Assembly: GCA_024413595.1 (NCBI GenBank)
Contig: JAKSUC010000005.1
Location: 38,117-102,116, forward strand
Length of the DNA: 64,000 nucleotides
Direction: 5' to 3'
From: Bacteroidales bacterium
GTDB lineage: Bacteria > Bacteroidota > Bacteroidia > Bacteroidales > UBA3824
Shown here: piece by piece, positions 1 through 9,900 of the stretch
Layout: the number at the start of each line of letters is the position of its first letter
How positions within the stretch are numbered: the stretch's first letter is position 1
Notes under the pieces: model-generated
Told to the model about the DNA's origin: nothing
The model's input: the letters and a program-made list of their open reading frames with translations, nothing else
Database searches by the model: none
Translations under genes and position numbers: made by a program

Positions 1-48
1 TATAAAAACGGACTCGACAATATAGAACAATCTAATTTTCAGTAGAAT

Positions 49-1005
49 ATGAACTCTTTTCTAAAAATGGTAAGGTATAAAAACCTATTAATGATTGTAT
101 TATTACAAGTGTTAATAAATTGGTGTCTTGTGGTTCCAATCTTGAATTTATATGAATTAACGCCAACTTTTACAATACTTGATTTTATATTTATGACACT
201 TGCAACAATAATGATAGCAGGTGGAGGTTATGTTATAAACGATTATTTTGATACAAAAGCCGATTTAATAAATCGACCTAATAATGTGATTGTTGGAACA
301 GATATTAGTAGAGGAAATGCTTTAACATGGCATTTAGCATTAAATATTATTGCTTGTATATTAGGAGCTTTGGTTTCTATAAGAATTGGGGTTTGGATAT
401 TTGCATTTGCTTATCCTATTATTTCTGGATTATTATGGTTTTATTCTTCAACATATAAAAAAATGTTTCTTTTAGGAAACATTATTGTAGCTTTTTTAAT
501 AAGTATAATTCCACTAATGCCTGTAGCTTATCAACTTCCAGGACAAATGAATACTGATAATCCAAATATAATAAATGGAGTTTTTGATTTAAATCTAATT
601 TTTTATTGGTCGTTAGGATTTTCTATATTTTCATTTATTACAACACTATTTCGTGAAATAATAAAAGATATGGAAGATTATAATGGAGACAAAGAAAGTG
701 GAAGAAATACAATTCCTGTTGTTTTAGGATTTAAAGTTTCAAAAATAATTGTAATATCACTAATGGTAATTACAATTTTGGGTATAATTTGGGTGTGGAT
801 AAATTTTTTAAATGATTTAATCTCAGCTACATATTTGTCAGTTTTAGTAATATTACCATTATTATTGTTAATTTATAAAACTTTAAAAATCAAAACTAAA
901 GAAGATTGCCATTTTGTAAGTAGCTTATCAAAAATTATTATGTTGTTAGGTATTCTTTATTTGTTTGTAGTTAGATATAATTTGTATTTGGTGGGTAATG
1001 AGTAA
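49..1005 (+). CDS. UbiA-family prenyltransferase (likely geranylgeranylglycerol-phosphate geranylgeranyltransferase type)
   Basis: Membrane prenyltransferase of 318 residues that moves a polyprenyl group from its diphosphate onto a lipid or aromatic acceptor. Two Asp-rich motifs of the UbiA family are visible: NDYFDTKADLINRPNN at about residues 64-79 and the second, REIIKDMEDYNGDKESGR, at about 205-222; they bind Mg-diphosphate. The rest is a chain of hydrophobic helices (about eight). The length and the NDYFD/KDMEDY motifs resemble the Bacteroidota proteins usually named geranylgeranylglycerol-phosphate geranylgeranyltransferase, but the acceptor cannot be read from sequence; menaquinone or heme branches are alternatives. 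The ATG at 49 is the first start after the window edge and gives a normal family N-terminus. The gene upstream lies outside the window. Family assignment is firm, substrate is inference. Confidence 0.85.
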   Translation: MNSFLKMVRYKNLLMIVLLQVLINWCLVVPILNLYELTPTFTILDFIFMTLATIMIAGGGYVINDYFDTKADLINRPNNVIVGTDISRGNALTWHLALNIIACILGALVSIRIGVWIFAFAYPIISGLLWFYSSTYKKMFLLGNIIVAFLISIIPLMPVAYQLPGQMNTDNPNIINGVFDLNLIFYWSLGFSIFSFITTLFREIIKDMEDYNGDKESGRNTIPVVLGFKVSKIIVISLMVITILGIIWVWINFLNDLISATYLSVLVILPLLLLIYKTLKIKTKEDCHFVSSLSKIIMLLGILYLFVVRYNLYLVGNE

Positions 1006-1052
1006 AAAGATTAGTATATATTATATATCTATAAATAAATCCAAAAAATTTG

Positions 1053-1060
1053 TATTTTTG
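1053..1060 (+). promoter_or_regulatory. Bacteroidota -7 box upstream of SpoIIE gene
   Basis: TATTTTTG fits the TAnnTTTG -7 consensus and lies 23 bases before the ATG at 1084. No convincing -33 TTTG was assigned. Confidence 0.5.
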
Positions 1061-1083
1061 AAATTTGAATCAAAATATCATTT

Positions 1084-4000
1084 ATGAAAAAACATATAAT
1101 AATATTATTGTTATCTATTATATTTCTATCTTTTACAGCTAAAGCTCAAATAAAGATTGCAGGGAATCCATATATCAAAAATTATTCATTAATAGATTAT
1201 GCTGGACATAAACATAATTGGTGTGCAGTTCAAGATTTTAGAGGAATAATGTATTTTGCCAATGAATTAGGAGTATTTGAGTATGATGGAACCAATTTTA
1301 GGAGAATAGAAACATCAAAAAAATCTTCAGTATTATCATTAGCAATAAGTAATGATAAAAGAACAATATACGTAGGAGGAAATTCAGATTTAGGATATTT
1401 AGCACCTGATAAAAGTGGCTTTATGCAATATGTGTCGATATTAGACAAAGTTCCAGAACAATATCGTGTAAATATAAGAATTAGAGGAATTATAACAACC
1501 AACAATAATGAAGTAATATATTTTTCAGATTCTCAAATATTTAAATATAAAAATGATACAATATCAGTATTGTCTTTTGATGATAATCAGAAATTATCAT
1601 TTATGAGTCAATGCGATGGAAAAATATATGTACATTATGGAATTCGAGGATATTATGAATTGACCAATAAACAAGATTCACCTTTAGAATATATCAAAGA
1701 ATCAAAAGACATGCAAATTGTAACAGCAATTCATTCAGAAACAGGTCCTGTTTTCGTTTCTAGAATAAAAGGTCTTTTGACAATACAAAATGGAGAGTTG
1801 CTAGAAATAAATGCAGAGGTAAATAATTTATTAATAGGAGAAGTATATTGTGCAAAAGAATTAAAAGGTGGATATTATGCATTTGGATTACTAACACAAG
1901 GTTTGATTATAACCGATAAAAATTTTAAACCAATAAAAATATTAAGAGAGCGAAATGGTTTATGCAATAATCAAATAATGTCAATTTATCAAATAGAAAA
2001 TAATTGCATATGGTTATCAACCCTAAATGGTATTAGTTACATAGATTTATATTCACCAATATCAACATTCCCAAATATTAATAACATTTCATTTGTTTAT
2101 CAGAAAGATAAAAAATTATTCTTAGGAGGAAATAGTTTATATTCTATTCCAATTGATAGTATCAATTTAGGAGTTGTAAATCGAAATATGTATCAAAAAC
2201 AATTAGCAGATAAAGAATATGGTGCAATTTCGTTAATTGATACTATAAATAATCAAATTGTGTGTTGTACAACAAATGGATTAGTAGTTGAACAAAATAA
2301 TGTGTTTTATTTAGTGGATAATGATAAACGAAAACTAAACACAATAATAAGTCCTATAGAACGTCCAGATTTATTAATAGGAGGTTGTGTCGGTGGACTT
2401 TGTGTATATTCTTATCAAAATGGAAAATGGCAATTTAGAAATACAATAAATGATGGTTTTGATGTAGAAACAAATTATATTGTTGAAGATGAAGATTATA
2501 ATTTTTGGGTTTCTAAAAAGGAAACTGGAATATTTAAATTAAAATTTGATTCTGATTTTCAAGTAGTTATTGATACAACATTATATGATAATGCAAAAGG
2601 ATTACCTGATTATAGAGGAAACTATATTTATAAAGTAAATAATGATATAGTTGTTGCAACAAAAGAAGGATTTTATGAATATGACAAATCGCAAGATAAA
2701 TTTGTAGAATCTTTAAAATATAATAAATATTTTGCTAATCATAAATATGAAATAAACAAAATATATGCAGATAAATATGGAAACAAATGGTCATTTTATA
2801 AACCTAGTCACAAAAGTGAGAAATATAATTTAGCATGTTTAAAATCAATTTCTGATTCAGTTTATGTAGATTTGGGTAATATTTTTAACCCATTTAGTGG
2901 AAAATTCAAAAAATTTTGTGAATTAGAAGATAGTTGTTTTATTATTTGTTGCGCAGAAGAATTGGTTCATTATGATTCAAAAATATCAAACAATTATAAT
3001 TTACCATATCGAGCATACATTCGTGCTATGAAAAATATAGAAAGCGATTCTGTTATATTTGGAGGAACATTTTTTGATAATAATACAATAATAGATAGTG
3101 TACAAACAGAAAACAACTCATTTAATTTACCATATTCACAAAATGGAATTAAATTTGAATTTGGAGCTAATACTTTTGAATATTCAGAAAATATAATATT
3201 TAAATATTTCTTAGAAAATAATGATAATACATGGAGCGATTGGAAATCAGATAATTTTAAAGAATTTACAAACCTTTCGCCAGGAAAATATATATTTCAT
3301 ATCAAAGCACTAAATATTTGGGGAATAGAAAGTCAAGAAGCAACTTTAACATTTACTATTTTAGCTCCTTGGTATTTAACTATTTGGGCTAAGATTATAT
3401 ATTTCTTATTATTAGTTACCTTAATTTTTGGAATAGTAAAACTAAATTTAAGACGATTAGAACAAAAAAATCAAGAACTTGAACGAATTGTCAGCGAACG
3501 AACCGCTGAAATAATGGAAAAAAACAAAGAAATTACAGAAAAAAATAAAAGTATAACAGATAGTATAAATTACGCCAAACGCATTCAAGACGCAATGTTG
3601 CCTTTCGAAGACAACATAAAAAAAGCATTACCAGAACATTTTATATTATTTCGTCCTCGTGATATTGTTAGTGGAGATTTTTATTGGTTTGCCGAAACTC
3701 CTGAAAGAATTATTATTACAGCAGTAGATTGTACAGGACACGGTGTTCCTGGTGCTTTTATGAGTATGATTGGTGCTGAAATTCTTACCACCTTGGTTAA
3801 CAAAGGAATTGTAGAATCCGATAATATTCTTACTCACCAAAATAGATATATTAGAAAAGCATTAAAACAAGATTTAACAGACAATCAAGATGGAATGGAT
3901 ATGGCATTATGTTCAATTGATAAAAAAAGAAATGTACTTGAATATTCGGGGGCAAAAAATCCATTAGTTTATATTAAAAACGATGAATTAGTTACTATCA

Positions 4001-4302
4001 AAGCTGACAAACAAGGTATTGGTGGAAATCAATATGAAACTAATTTTAAATATACTAAACACGAAATTCCAATTGAACCTGGTACATGGTATTATATGTT
4101 TTCTGATGGTTTTCCCGATCAATTTGGAGGCGTTGAACATCGTAAATTTATGATTAAATATTTTAGAAATTTATTATTTGATATTCATGATAAACCAGCA
4201 GATGTTCAGAAAAAAGTTTTGAACGATACTATAGAAAAATGGATGGTTGACGGTCAAACAGAACAAACCGATGATATTATAGTTATTGGATTTAAATTGT
4301 AA
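1084..4302 (+). CDS. Two-component-propeller / Y_Y_Y / SpoIIE (PP2C) membrane phosphatase
   Basis: Sensor-type Ser/Thr phosphatase of 1072 residues. Order: signal peptide (MKKHIIILLLSIIFLSFTA, cut near AQ), a periplasmic region of degenerate beta-propeller blades of the two-component-regulator type (residues about 30-650), a Y_Y_Y-like Ig domain ending near residue 760, one membrane helix at about 763-787, a charged coiled coil at about 790-830, then a SpoIIE/PP2C domain. The PP2C metal motifs are visible: DIVSGDFYW near 860, DCTGHGVPGAFMS near 882, DGMDMAL near 938 and QTDDIIVIG at the end. Known role of the fold: it dephosphorylates a small anti-sigma-antagonist-like protein in response to a periplasmic signal. 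No kinase or SiaC/STAS partner is next to it, so the target is unknown. It is a paralogue of the protein at 31747-35691 but lacks that protein's GAF domain. Confidence 0.88.
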   Translation: MKKHIIILLLSIIFLSFTAKAQIKIAGNPYIKNYSLIDYAGHKHNWCAVQDFRGIMYFANELGVFEYDGTNFRRIETSKKSSVLSLAISNDKRTIYVGGNSDLGYLAPDKSGFMQYVSILDKVPEQYRVNIRIRGIITTNNNEVIYFSDSQIFKYKNDTISVLSFDDNQKLSFMSQCDGKIYVHYGIRGYYELTNKQDSPLEYIKESKDMQIVTAIHSETGPVFVSRIKGLLTIQNGELLEINAEVNNLLIGEVYCAKELKGGYYAFGLLTQGLIITDKNFKPIKILRERNGLCNNQIMSIYQIENNCIWLSTLNGISYIDLYSPISTFPNINNISFVYQKDKKLFLGGNSLYSIPIDSINLGVVNRNMYQKQLADKEYGAISLIDTINNQIVCCTTNGLVVEQNNVFYLVDNDKRKLNTIISPIERPDLLIGGCVGGLCVYSYQNGKWQFRNTINDGFDVETNYIVEDEDYNFWVSKKETGIFKLKFDSDFQVVIDTTLYDNAKGLPDYRGNYIYKVNNDIVVATKEGFYEYDKSQDKFVESLKYNKYFANHKYEINKIYADKYGNKWSFYKPSHKSEKYNLACLKSISDSVYVDLGNIFNPFSGKFKKFCELEDSCFIICCAEELVHYDSKISNNYNLPYRAYIRAMKNIESDSVIFGGTFFDNNTIIDSVQTENNSFNLPYSQNGIKFEFGANTFEYSENIIFKYFLENNDNTWSDWKSDNFKEFTNLSPGKYIFHIKALNIWGIESQEATLTFTILAPWYLTIWAKIIYFLLLVTLIFGIVKLNLRRLEQKNQELERIVSERTAEIMEKNKEITEKNKSITDSINYAKRIQDAMLPFEDNIKKALPEHFILFRPRDIVSGDFYWFAETPERIIITAVDCTGHGVPGAFMSMIGAEILTTLVNKGIVESDNILTHQNRYIRKALKQDLTDNQDGMDMALCSIDKKRNVLEYSGAKNPLVYIKNDELVTIKADKQGIGGNQYETNFKYTKHEIPIEPGTWYYMFSDGFPDQFGGVEHRKFMIKYFRNLLFDIHDKPADVQKKVLNDTIEKWMVDGQTEQTDDIIVIGFKL

Positions 4303-4325
4303 AACAATTAAATTACTAAATAAAG

Positions 4326-5648
4326 ATGAAAAAGAAATTAGACGAACCTCAAGAATTTGCTAACGACTTAATTGATTTTATATCTTATAGTCCTAGTACA
4401 TTTCATACTACACGAAATATAAAAGCAGCCTTGTTACGTAAAGGATTTAGCGAACTTAACTTAACTGACAATTGGCAAATTGAAAAGGAAGGGAAATATT
4501 TTGTATCTCAAAACGAATCTTCATTAGCAGCATTTATAGTAGGAATGGGTAATCCTGAAACAAATGGATTTAGAATTATAGCAGCTCATACAGATTCTCC
4601 TACTATCAAAATTAAACCATCGCCAGAAATATTAGTTGCAAATGGATATATAAAACTAAATGTAGAAGTTTATGGAGGCGCTATTTTAAATACATGGTTT
4701 GACCGTCCTCTTTCAATAGCAGGTCGCGTTGCAATCAAAAGTAAAAATCCATTTAAACCCGAAATTAGACATTTTAATGCAAAACGCCCTTTATTAACAA
4801 TTCCAAATTTGGCAATACACTTTAATCGTAATGTAAATGAAGGTGTAAAAATTAATCCACAACAACATTTGTTACCATTAATAGCTTGCATAAAATCACC
4901 ACTAGAAAATAGTAATTATCTTATTGATATCATAGCTTCAGAACTAAATATTTCTGCAGATAACATTTTAGATTTTGATTTAAATCTTTACGATACAGAA
5001 AAAGGCTGTTTATTAGGAGCAAATAATGAATTTATATCATCACCGAAACTAGATAATCTTTCGATGATTCATGCAGGTATGGAAAGCTTATTTACAAGCA
5101 ATAATATCAATGCAACCCAAATGATGGTTTGTTTCGACAATGAAGAAGTAGGCAGTAGAACTCGTCAAGGAGCAGCTTCGCCATTCTTAAAAAATGTTTT
5201 AGAACGAATAATATACAAACTAAATGGCGACAAAGAAGAATATATGCGAGCAATATATAATTCATTTTTAATATCAGCAGATCCTGCTCATGCACTTCAT
5301 CCAAATTATCCTGAAATGTCGTGCTATACAAATCATCCAATAATTAATAAAGGTCCTGTCATAAAATATAATGCAGATCAAAAATACACAACTGATGCAG
5401 AAAGTGCAGCTGTTTTTGCCGCTTTAGCAGAAATTGCAAATTCGCCAATTCAGCGTTTTACAAATCGTTCTGATTTAGCTGGAGGTTCAACTCTTGGTAG
5501 CATATCTAACACTCAAGTTGACATAAAATCTGTAGACGTAGGAACACCAATTTTAGCTATGCACTCAATTAGAGAATTATGTGGTGTATATGATCACTTT
5601 AATATAAAAAATATTTTTAAAGAATTTTTCACTTTGGGTGATTTTTAG
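4326..5648 (+). CDS. apeB: M18 family aspartyl aminopeptidase
   Basis: Cytosolic dinuclear zinc aminopeptidase of the M18 family (440 residues, the usual length), which removes acidic N-terminal residues from peptides. Zinc ligands and catalytic residues are visible in order: AAHTDSP (His88, Asp90), KLDNLS (Asp243), DNEEVGS (Glu273, Glu274), a further Asp in SADPAHALHPN near 319, and the final His in MHSIREL near 413. It has no signal peptide. It starts 23 bases after the SpoIIE stop, so it is probably co-transcribed with that gene, although no functional link is obvious. Confident. Confidence 0.93.
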   Translation: MKKKLDEPQEFANDLIDFISYSPSTFHTTRNIKAALLRKGFSELNLTDNWQIEKEGKYFVSQNESSLAAFIVGMGNPETNGFRIIAAHTDSPTIKIKPSPEILVANGYIKLNVEVYGGAILNTWFDRPLSIAGRVAIKSKNPFKPEIRHFNAKRPLLTIPNLAIHFNRNVNEGVKINPQQHLLPLIACIKSPLENSNYLIDIIASELNISADNILDFDLNLYDTEKGCLLGANNEFISSPKLDNLSMIHAGMESLFTSNNINATQMMVCFDNEEVGSRTRQGAASPFLKNVLERIIYKLNGDKEEYMRAIYNSFLISADPAHALHPNYPEMSCYTNHPIINKGPVIKYNADQKYTTDAESAAVFAALAEIANSPIQRFTNRSDLAGGSTLGSISNTQVDIKSVDVGTPILAMHSIRELCGVYDHFNIKNIFKEFFTLGDF

Positions 5649-5671
5649 AAACAATATATCAAAAAAAAAGC

Positions 5672-5686
5672 GTATATTGCAATAAA
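5672..5686 (+). promoter_or_regulatory. Possible promoter element GTATATTGCAATAAA
   Basis: This 15-base string lies 25 bases before the amidase ATG and recurs exactly before the BadF-type gene (35715-35729). Its TATATTG core looks like a -7 box one T short. Calling it a promoter is inference. Confidence 0.3.
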
Positions 5687-5711
5687 TTATTAAGATGCAA
5701 AACAATTTATT

Positions 5712-6767
5712 ATGGAAGTAAAAAATAATAGACTTGTAGGTGATAATGTTACATACGTTCAAGCTACAAAATTCAACAAAACTGTTGATATGAAGCCCGA
5801 CGCAATAATAATTCACTATACAGCAGGTGCAAGTGGAGCTGCCACTGTAAAACTATTTTCTGCAAAATCTGCTACAACTTCTGCTCACTTAGTTGTTAGC
5901 GAAGATGGTTCTGTTACTCAAATGGTTGATTTTAATAGAAAAGCTGTTCACGCAGGAACAAGTTCATATGGCGGACGCTCTTCGTACAACAATTTTTCTA
6001 TTGGAATTGAAATCTCTAATCCAGGCTATTTGCAAAAAATTGATGGTAAATATTACACTTGGTGGGAAGCAAAAAAAGATAAAAAAACAGCAACTGCAAC
6101 AAGTAAAGTTTTTACAGGAAAACATCGTAATAGTGTTACCAAAATGACCTATTGGCATACTTATACCGATGCACAAATAAAAACTGTAAAAGAAATTTGC
6201 CAAGCAATTTGTAATGCTTATGAAATTAAAGAAATTCTAGGTCACGAAGAAATTGCGCCAGGTCGTAAATGTGATCCAGGACCAGCTTTCCCTCTTGACG
6301 ATATGAGAACTGAAGTTCTTGCTAAAAAGAATATTAGCATTAACGATTTGTTTAAAAATGCAATGGCTGAATCAGCAACTTCGGCTCTTGTTATAGGCAA
6401 AGTTTCTGCTAAACTTAATTTTAGAACAGAACCAAGCACTACAGCTCCTTTAAAATCAAGTCCTATTCCAAAAGATACTTTTATATACATTATTGGAGAA
6501 AAAGGTGATTGGTATAATATTTTACGTGAAATAACAGGTTGGATTGATAAAGAATTTATTGAACAAGACAATTCTGATAGCGACTATGATGGCGAATTAT
6601 TAACCGACAATGCAATGCTTTATAGCGACGAAAAAAAGACAAAACGTCTTGTAAGTAGTTTAAATGCTGGTACAAAATTCAACATACTTGAACAACAAGA
6701 AAATATGTTCAGAATTAAAGCTGTAGTTGCAGGATGGGCTTGTGCTCAATATATTAAAAAACAATAG
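5712..6767 (+). CDS. N-acetylmuramoyl-L-alanine amidase (Amidase_2) with two SH3-like domains
   Basis: Zinc amidase of 351 residues that would cut the bond between MurNAc and the stem peptide. The Amidase_2 (T7 lysozyme/PGRP) fold covers residues about 25-205. The ligands are His35 in IIHYTAG, the His of ILGHEEIAPG near 177, and the Cys-Asp of GRKCDPGPAFP. Two bacterial SH3 repeats follow, about 230-285 (ending in GDWYNILREITGWI) and 290-350 (ending in AVVAGWACAQYI); these usually bind the wall. The N-terminus, MEVKNNRLVGDNVTY, has no signal peptide, unlike housekeeping amidases and like phage endolysins or enzymes exported by another route. No phage genes flank it. It is a single-gene unit, ending in the hairpin at 6788. 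Confidence 0.88.
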   Translation: MEVKNNRLVGDNVTYVQATKFNKTVDMKPDAIIIHYTAGASGAATVKLFSAKSATTSAHLVVSEDGSVTQMVDFNRKAVHAGTSSYGGRSSYNNFSIGIEISNPGYLQKIDGKYYTWWEAKKDKKTATATSKVFTGKHRNSVTKMTYWHTYTDAQIKTVKEICQAICNAYEIKEILGHEEIAPGRKCDPGPAFPLDDMRTEVLAKKNISINDLFKNAMAESATSALVIGKVSAKLNFRTEPSTTAPLKSSPIPKDTFIYIIGEKGDWYNILREITGWIDKEFIEQDNSDSDYDGELLTDNAMLYSDEKKTKRLVSSLNAGTKFNILEQQENMFRIKAVVAGWACAQYIKKQ

Positions 6768-6787
6768 TTTTTTTAGATTTTGATATT

Positions 6788-6835
6788 AAGTCTTTAGATT
6801 CTTGAATAATTTTCAAGAATTTAAAGACTTTTTTT
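6788..6835 (+). terminator. Rho-independent terminator of the amidase gene
   Basis: AAGTCTTTAGATTCTTGA (6788-6805) pairs with TCAAGAATTTAAAGACTT (6813-6830) with one mismatch, and a T run follows. Confidence 0.85.
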
Positions 6836-6882
6836 GTTAGTGTTATTTTCTATAAATTAGTCTTTTGTATTCTAAAAAAATA

Positions 6883-6890
6883 TATATTTG
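6883..6890 (+). promoter_or_regulatory. Bacteroidota -7 box of the exonuclease-RecQ-UvrD gene
   Basis: TATATTTG matches TAnnTTTG, 20 bases before the ATG at 6911 and after the terminator at 6788-6835, so the fusion gene has its own transcript. Confidence 0.6.
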
Positions 6891-6910
6891 TAATATAATA
6901 TTTTGAGAAT

Positions 6911-9900
6911 ATGCAAAAAGTTGTCTTTGTAGATTTAGAAGTTAATCCACAGAATAATAATGTTTTAGATTTTGGAATAATCAATTCTGAAGGAATTTCT
7001 TTGCACAATGGACAAAAAACTGATTTTCAAAATTTTATTAAAGATTATGATTTTATTTGTGGTCATAATATTATAAATCATGATTCTAAATATTTTGATA
7101 TTTTAGCAAATCAATGTTTAATTGATACTCTTTATTTTTCACCTTTACTATTTGCCGAAAAACCTTATCATAATTTATTAAAAGATGATAAAATCATATC
7201 TGACGAATTAAATAATCCTTTAAATGATTCAATAAAAGCTCAAAATCTATTTTATGATGAAATTAATGCTTTTAAAAATTTGGATGAATATTTTCGTCAA
7301 ATATTGATAAATCTACTATATGATATACCTGAATTTTATGGATTTTTTAAATTTTTAGAATGTAAAAAAAACGGTAATACTTATAATCTTTTGATAGATA
7401 ATTTAAAAGAAGAACTTTGTATAAATGCACCATTAAACCAAATAATAGAAAATAATCCAATAGAATTAGCATATACACTGGCCATAATTTCAACTAAAGA
7501 TAGATATTCAATAATTCCACATTGGGTACATAAAAAATTTCCATTAGTAGAAACAATAATAAGAATTTTAAGAAATACCCCATGTAACAATTGTGAATAT
7601 TGTCGCAATATGCTAAATCCACATATTCATCTAAAAAATATCTTTGGATATGATGATTTTAGAAAATACGAAGGAGAACCATTGCAAGAATTAGCAGTAA
7701 AATCCGCAGTAAACAATAAGTCTTTACTTGCAATATTTCCAACAGGAGGAGGTAAAAGTTTAACATTTCAATTGCCTGCGTTAATTGCAGGAATAACAGA
7801 ACGAGCATTGACTGTTGTAATCTCGCCTTTGCAGTCGCTTATGAAAGATCAAGTTGATAATCTAGAAAAACGTGGAATTGTTGATGCTGTTACTATAAAT
7901 GGACTATTAAATCCAATTGAGCGACAAGAAGCAATAGAACGTGTAGAAAATGGAATTGCAACATTACTATACATATCTCCAGAATCGTTACGAAGTAAAA
8001 CTATTGAAAAACTTTTTTTGTCAAGACAAATTGCTAGATTTGTTATTGACGAAGCGCATTGTTTTAGTGCTTGGGGGCAAGATTTTCGTGTTGATTATCT
8101 TTATATTGGAGATTATATCAAAGAATTATGTATTAAAAAAGGAGTAAATCAAATACCTGTTTCCTGTTTTACTGCTACTGCAAAACAAAAGGTTGTTTCG
8201 GATATAAAAGATTATTTTAAAGAAAAATTGAATATTGATCTTGAATTATATTCATCAAATGCCACACGAACAAATTTACATTATCAAGTTCTTTTTAAAG
8301 AAACAGAGGATGAAAAATATGCAACATTACGCGATTTGATAACAACAAAAAATTGTCCAACAATAGTATATGTATCACGAACCAAAAGAACATTACAATT
8401 AGCTGAAAAACTTTGCTCTGATGGCATTAAAGCATTGGCATTTAATGGAAAAATGGAGTCGAAAGAAAAACAGAAAAATCAAGATGATTTTATAAACGAT
8501 AAAGTTCAAGTGATGGTGGCTACTTCGGCATTTGGAATGGGGGTTGATAAATCAAATGTAAAATTAGTTGTTCATTTTGATATTTCAGATTCTTTAGAAA
8601 ATTATGTTCAAGAAGCAGGACGTGCAGGTCGAAATCCAAGTCTTGAAGCTGAATGTTATGTCCTTTATAATGATTCTGACTTAGATAAACATTTTATACT
8701 AAATAATCAAACAAAACTTTCATTATCAGAAATAAATCAGATTTGGAAAGCAATAAAAAATCTTACAAGACGGCGTTCTAAAATATGTTCATCAGCACTA
8801 GAAATTGCACGAGAAGCAGGCTGGGACGATGAGGTTGGTGATATTGAAACTCGTGTTAAAACAGCATTACAAGCATTAGAAAATGCTGGATATATTCAGC
8901 GTGGAAAAAATTCACCTCACGTATATGCAACTTCTATTCTTGTTAAAAATTTTGATGAAGCATCTAAAAAAATTGATTCTTCAAGTCTTTTTTATGATAA
9001 AGATTTAAAAGATAAAGCAAAACGTGTTATAAAATCATTAATATCAAGCAAATATATTGCAAACGCAGGAAATCAAGAAGCAGAGTCACGTGTCGATTAT
9101 ATTGCTGATATACTAGGAATTGAAAAACGAGATGTTATCAGTGTCGTTGAAACCATGCGTCAAGAAAAAATATTAAAAGACGATAGAGATATTTCTGCAT
9201 ATATTGATAATCCAAAAGATTCACATAAAACCCTAAAAATTTTTAAAGATTTAGATGCTTTTTTACTTGATAATTTAAAAGAAGATGGTATTTGTGTAAA
9301 TTTAAAACAATTAAATGAAAACGCCGAAAAACTTGGTTTAAAGTCAAATATAAAAAGTATAAAGACAATTCTTCTCTTTTGGAAAATAAAATCATATATA
9401 AAACTTTCGCAAGATTCAACCGATTCAGTTATTATCGAAATGGAGTTGCCATTGAGTTTGCTACGTGAAAAACAGAATAAAATGTTTTCTGTTGCAAGTT
9501 ACATTGTAAATTTTTTGATTGAGCGTTATTCTGTTTCAACAAAAAATGAAGATAATTTGATTTTATTTTCTATTATTGAATTATTAAATGGATATAATTC
9601 ATCACTATATAGAGATTCAGAAATTGATATTTATGATATTGAAGAAGCTCTATTGTTTTTGGCAAAAATCAATTCAATGAAAATTGAAGGAGGATTTATT
9701 GTTCTTTATATGGGATTAAATATTGATAGACTTAACAAGAATAATCGCCAGCAGTATACAAAAGAAGATTATAAGCAATTAAATGAATTTTATCAGCATA
9801 AAATCCAACAAATTCATATAGTTGGAGAATTTGCAAATATGATGGTAAAGAACTATGATTCTGCTTTAAAATTTGTTAAAGATTATTTTCAACTTGATTA

